Source: Rhizobiaceae bacterium | Lineage (GTDB): Bacteria > Pseudomonadota > Alphaproteobacteria > Rhizobiales > Rhizobiaceae | Direction: 5' to 3' | NCBI GenBank assembly: GCA_023953845.1 | Contig: JAMLJC010000001.1 | Coordinates: 310,001-374,000 of the forward strand | Length of the DNA stretch: 64,000 nucleotides | Part shown: piece after piece, positions 61,436 to 64,000 of the stretch | Layout: each line of letters begins with the position of its first letter | Position numbering within the stretch: position 1 is the first letter of the stretch | The notes under the pieces: model-generated | Database searches by the model: none | Seen by the model: the letters and a program-made list of their open reading frames with translations, nothing else | What the model was told of the DNA's origin: nothing | Position numbers and translations under genes: made by a program

Positions 61436-62104
61436 TCAGGATTCGCGTTGATTTTCAGGCAGTCCCGACGGTGGTGTGGCATCCTTGCCGCGCATTTTGC
61501 GGTAATAGGCCCAGAACAGGCGCGAAGCGACGCCCCGCCAAGGCGACCATGATTCGGCCAGCGCGGCGAGCGCCTTGTCGCCGGGACGCGGGTCGATGCC
61601 CAGCGCGTGGCCGACGGCGCTTTGCAGCGCCACGTCCTTTGCCGGGAAAATATCCGGATGGCCGGCTGCGAAAAGCAGGTAGACTTCTGCTGTCCAGGGA
61701 CCGATCCCCGACACTGCCGTGAGCGCCCGCATGGCTATCTCGCCGTCCAGGCCGGCGAGCGCGACGAGGTCGAGGCCCTCCTCCACCGCTTGCGCCAGCG
61801 CCAGCACCGTCCGTTGCTTGGGACGCGACAGGCCGGCCTCCCGGAACACGTCTTCGGGCGCATCGAGCACGGCGCGCGGCGTCAGCGGATCGAGGAGGCG
61901 GATGAAACGTCCGAGGATGGCGTCGGCGCTGGCGCGCGACACCTGCTGCGAGACGATGATGGCGACGAGGCTGGCAAAACCGGGCTCGGAGAGGCGCAAG
62001 GGAACGGTCCCTGCCCGCTCGATCACGGCGGAGAGCCGGGGATCAAGACGTATCAGGGCTTCGAGGCCTTGAGAAATATCATCCAGCGTCAAAATTCTAC
62101 GCAT
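61436..62104 (-). CDS. DNA-3-methyladenine glycosylase II (AlkA-like)
   Basis: The 222-residue protein has the HhH-GPD fold: 'AIIVSQQVSRASADAILGRF' and the hairpin-catalytic segment 'LTAVSGIGPWTAEVYLLFAA' with Asp in 'PDIFPAKDVALQSAVG'. It removes alkylated bases from DNA. I start at ATG 62104; the longer open frame to 62566 overlaps the divergent gluQ gene and is not homologous. Upstream there is only a 72-base divergent promoter gap. Confidence 0.92.
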   Translation of the reverse strand: MRRILTLDDISQGLEALIRLDPRLSAVIERAGTVPLRLSEPGFASLVAIIVSQQVSRASADAILGRFIRLLDPLTPRAVLDAPEDVFREAGLSRPKQRTVLALAQAVEEGLDLVALAGLDGEIAMRALTAVSGIGPWTAEVYLLFAAGHPDIFPAKDVALQSAVGHALGIDPRPGDKALAALAESWSPWRGVASRLFWAYYRKMRGKDATPPSGLPENQRES

Positions 62105-62176
62105 CCTACGCCTTGTTCGCGCCCACGGCCGGAAGTAGCAATCGCAAAACGTTGAGGAGCATCCATTTCCCGCCAT

Positions 62177-63076
62177 ATGGTGACACGACCCGTCTTCCGC
62201 TTCGCGCCAAGTCCCAACGGCGCCCTCCACCTCGGCCACGCCCTTTCCGCGCTGCTGAATGCCGAGATGGCGCGGGCGACTGACGGGCGCTTCCTGCTGC
62301 GTATCGAGGACATCGATGTGGCGCGCTGCACGCCGGAATTCGAGGCCGCCATCCATGACGATCTGCGCTGGCTGGGGCTTGCCTGGGAGGAGCCGGTGCG
62401 CCGGCAGTCCGAACACTTCACCGAATACGACGCGGTGCTGCAGAAGCTCATCAGGGCGGGGCTGGTCTATCCCGGCTTCATGAGTCGCGGCGACATCCGC
62501 GCCCATATTTCGGAAGCCGGCGATCACGGAAAAAGCTGGCCGCGCGATCCCGACGGCGTGCCCCACTATCCACCGGTCGACCGGAACCTGTCTCAGCGGG
62601 AGCGCCGGAAACGCATGGACAGCGGCGCGCCCTTCGCCTGGCGGCTCGACGTAAACGCCGCGCTCGCCCGGATCGGCCAGCCGCTGACCTGGACAGAATA
62701 TGCCGACGAGGAACTGACCCGTTCAAGCCTGGTGGAGGCGCGTCCGCAGGACTGGGGCGACATCGTCATCGCGCGCAAGGACGTGCCCACCAGCTACCAT
62801 CTCGCCGTGGTGCTCGACGACGCCGACCAGCGGATCACCCATGTCGTGCGCGGCCGCGACCTCTATCATGCCACCGCCATTCAGCGGCTCTTGCAGGAAC
62901 TGCTCGGACTGACCGAACCGGTCTATTTCCATCACCGGCTGGTGCTGGGCGAGGACGGGCGAAAGCTCTCCAAGAGCGCGAAGGACACCGGCCTGCGGGA
63001 ATTGCGCGAAAACGGCAGGACGCCCGACGACATACGCCGTCTCGTCGGCCTCGAACCCCTGCACGCCGACGCCTGA
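62177..63076 (+). CDS. gluQ: Glutamyl-Q tRNA(Asp) synthetase
   Basis: This is a 299-residue paralogue of GluRS lacking the anticodon domain. The class I motifs are 'APSPNGALHLGHALSALLNA' (HIGH-type) and 'EDGRKLSKSAKD' (KMSKS-type). It attaches glutamate to queuosine in tRNA-Asp. The cysteines that form the zinc site in the Escherichia coli enzyme are not present in the corresponding stretch ('GLVYPGFMSRGDIRAHIS' to 'VPHYPPVDRN'). It starts at ATG 62177 and is divergent from the alkA-type gene. Confidence 0.92.
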   Translation: MVTRPVFRFAPSPNGALHLGHALSALLNAEMARATDGRFLLRIEDIDVARCTPEFEAAIHDDLRWLGLAWEEPVRRQSEHFTEYDAVLQKLIRAGLVYPGFMSRGDIRAHISEAGDHGKSWPRDPDGVPHYPPVDRNLSQRERRKRMDSGAPFAWRLDVNAALARIGQPLTWTEYADEELTRSSLVEARPQDWGDIVIARKDVPTSYHLAVVLDDADQRITHVVRGRDLYHATAIQRLLQELLGLTEPVYFHHRLVLGEDGRKLSKSAKDTGLRELRENGRTPDDIRRLVGLEPLHADA

Positions 63077-63094
63077 ACGCCGAAAGCGGCAGCG

Positions 63095-63481
63095 TCAGGC
63101 GGGGCCGTTGCCGTCGACCTTGGTCTGCCAGCCGCCTTCCTCGATGCGGTAGTAGTCCGAGCCGATCTGGGCATACCTGTCGCAGCGCCTGCCGCCGTCC
63201 TCGAAGGTGATGCAGACCGCATCGCCGGAGATCGCATAGGTGCCTGCGTCACGCACCTCGTAGTCGCGATAGCCGTAGCGACCGTCGGCGTAGAAGGTCG
63301 AGACCGCGCCGTAATGGTTGTAGCGCAGCGCCCTGCCGACGATGAAGCCGCGCAGAGCTTCGCCGGAGAGGGTCGGAACCGAAGGCTTCGCCGGCGCCTT
63401 CTCCTCGGCGGTAAGCGTGGGCGTTGCGGACTGGCATCCCGCCAGAAGCATGGCGACAAGGGCGGCCACGGCGCGCTTCAT
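63095..63481 (-). CDS. Predicted small lipoprotein
   Basis: The 128-residue product has a lipobox 'ALVAMLLAGCQSAT' after the ATG at 63481. The mature part contains 'LRGFIVGRALRYNHYGAVST' and 'DYEVRDAGTYAISGDAVCIT' with a tyrosine-rich beta region. I do not recognise its family. It is convergent with gluQ, with 18 bases between stops. Confidence 0.7.
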   Translation of the reverse strand: MKRAVAALVAMLLAGCQSATPTLTAEEKAPAKPSVPTLSGEALRGFIVGRALRYNHYGAVSTFYADGRYGYRDYEVRDAGTYAISGDAVCITFEDGGRRCDRYAQIGSDYYRIEEGGWQTKVDGNGPA

Positions 63482-63608
63482 GCAGCTCTTCCTCGCGGAC
63501 TGAACGGATTCGGCGGGAACGCCGTAGACCACGTCCCCGGGTCGCTTTCAATCCGGGAATCCGGCATTCAGGCGACGGTGGATGCGCCTTCCACCGGAAT
63601 TCGACGCT

Positions 63609-63896
63609 TCATACTTTGTAGAGTCGCAGCGGCCGCTCGCCGGTCCTGGCGATCACGCCCTTGGCTTCCAGATCGAGCTGGACGGTTTTGGCCCACCAGC
63701 CTGTCCTGACGGGGTCCGGAAACAGATCGGGCGACACAGCCCCGAGCAGCCGGGTATGGATTTCCGCGATCGTCAGGCCCGGACGACGCTCCGGCACCAC
63801 GGAGAGATACGCCTCGCGCATCGCCTCGTACATCATCGCGTCGACCCGCCGGAGCGAGCCGGGATGGTTGATGTTCTCGACGCTGATCCTCGTCAC
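63609..63896 (-). CDS. Small conserved protein with winged-helix-like layout
   Basis: The 95-residue product, 'VTRISVENINHPGSLRRVDA' to 'DLEAKGVIARTGERPLRLYK', starts at GTG 63896, preceded by an ideal AGGAGG site five bases upstream; the longer frame to 63995 is not needed. It resembles short rhizobial proteins with 'NHPG...RVDA...Y.AMR' heads that I recall as uncharacterised. The C-terminal part (helix-strand-basic end) could be DNA-binding, which is a guess. Confidence 0.72.
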   Translation of the reverse strand: MTRISVENINHPGSLRRVDAMMYEAMREAYLSVVPERRPGLTIAEIHTRLLGAVSPDLFPDPVRTGWWAKTVQLDLEAKGVIARTGERPLRLYKV

Positions 63897-64000
63897 ACGA
63901 ACCTCCTGCTTCCACGGAATCGCTACCGAGGACGTCTGACCGGCGCTCCCGCCGACACCGGAAGGCGGAATTGTCGTCAAGCCCGGCTCAATCATTGCTT

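Noticed and set aside
62104..62566. Upstream extension of the AlkA-like gene
   Set aside because: The extra 154 codons lie opposite the divergent gluQ gene and match no glycosylase sequence; the ATG at 62104 fits the family length.
1..64000. tRNA or rRNA genes
   Set aside because: The gaps between genes were read by eye for cloverleaf ends and CCA-type acceptors. None was convincing; a tRNAscan run would be decisive.

Overview
The window is about 64 kb of GC-rich chromosome, densely packed with short operons. Gene content points to an alphaproteobacterium of the Hyphomicrobiales (Rhizobiales), most likely near Mesorhizobium/Phyllobacteriaceae. The indicators are a three-gene pntAA-pntAB-pntB transhydrogenase beside the small aa3 oxidase subunit IV gene, two DUF992 proteins, a fused IorAB, a four-subunit sarcosine oxidase operon, CtrA-type TTAA-N7-TTAA boxes, and many transporters for amino acids and organic acids. 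No phage, plasmid, complete insertion sequence, CRISPR array, rRNA or tRNA was seen. It looks like core or stable accessory chromosome with two small repeat elements.

Layout. 1-3.7 kb: end of an RND efflux adaptor gene and its pump. 3.8-5 kb: small MaoC, ABM and acidic-protein genes. 5-7.9 kb: diaminopropionate ammonia-lyase plus M20 amidohydrolase, divergent from an Lrp regulator. 7.9-13.6 kb: sarcosine oxidase operon soxB-orf-soxD-soxA-soxG, with a secreted YebY-like gene inserted. 13.8-18.6 kb: YegD-type Hsp70, an LtaS/sulfatase-fold membrane enzyme and a HerA-like ATPase. 18.8-22.7 kb: rpsU, a TPR lipoprotein, and an MFS transporter between two DUF992 genes. 22.8-26.2 kb: pnt operon and aa3 subunit IV. 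26.4-33.8 kb: seven-gene operon for an AMP-forming acyl/aryl-CoA ligase and a Liv-type ABC importer, including a 49-residue membrane protein. 33.9-37.3 kb: an N-acyl amino acid/AHL synthase-like gene and a PAS-GGDEF-EAL gene, each with a CtrA-like box upstream. 37.3-40.8 kb: indolepyruvate ferredoxin oxidoreductase. 40.9-43.1 kb: CGNR regulator plus lipoprotein, divergent from an orphan LivH permease across a 34-bp palindrome. 43.2-46.7 kb: TRAP transporter with convergent permease and binding-protein genes. 47-52.8 kb: PuuD-like amidotransferase, hydroxyacid dehydrogenase, LacI regulator, EamA exporter, MarR regulator and FAH-family enzyme. 53-56.5 kb: His-rich CobW GTPase, WD40 partner, a MarR/membrane-protein pair and a small secreted protein. 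56.6-60.2 kb: class III aminotransferase, glutamine-synthetase-like ligase and Crp/Fnr regulator. 60.2-64 kb: DUF6894 protein, a 269-bp inverted-repeat element, HNH nuclease, AlkA-type glycosylase, GluQRS and two small proteins.

The dominant theme is uptake and catabolism of nitrogenous and organic acids, with a second theme of signalling. The most unusual signals are: the CtrA-box-associated acyl-signal synthase and c-di-GMP gene pair; a palindromic repeat that supplies the N-terminal codons of livF; the structured 269-bp element beside the HNH gene; the CGNR/orphan-permease palindrome; a LacI gene whose only plausible start is CTG; Lys/Ala/Pro-rich tails on three metabolic proteins; and the extra secreted gene in the sox operon. 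All functions are inferred from sequence alone, without database searches.
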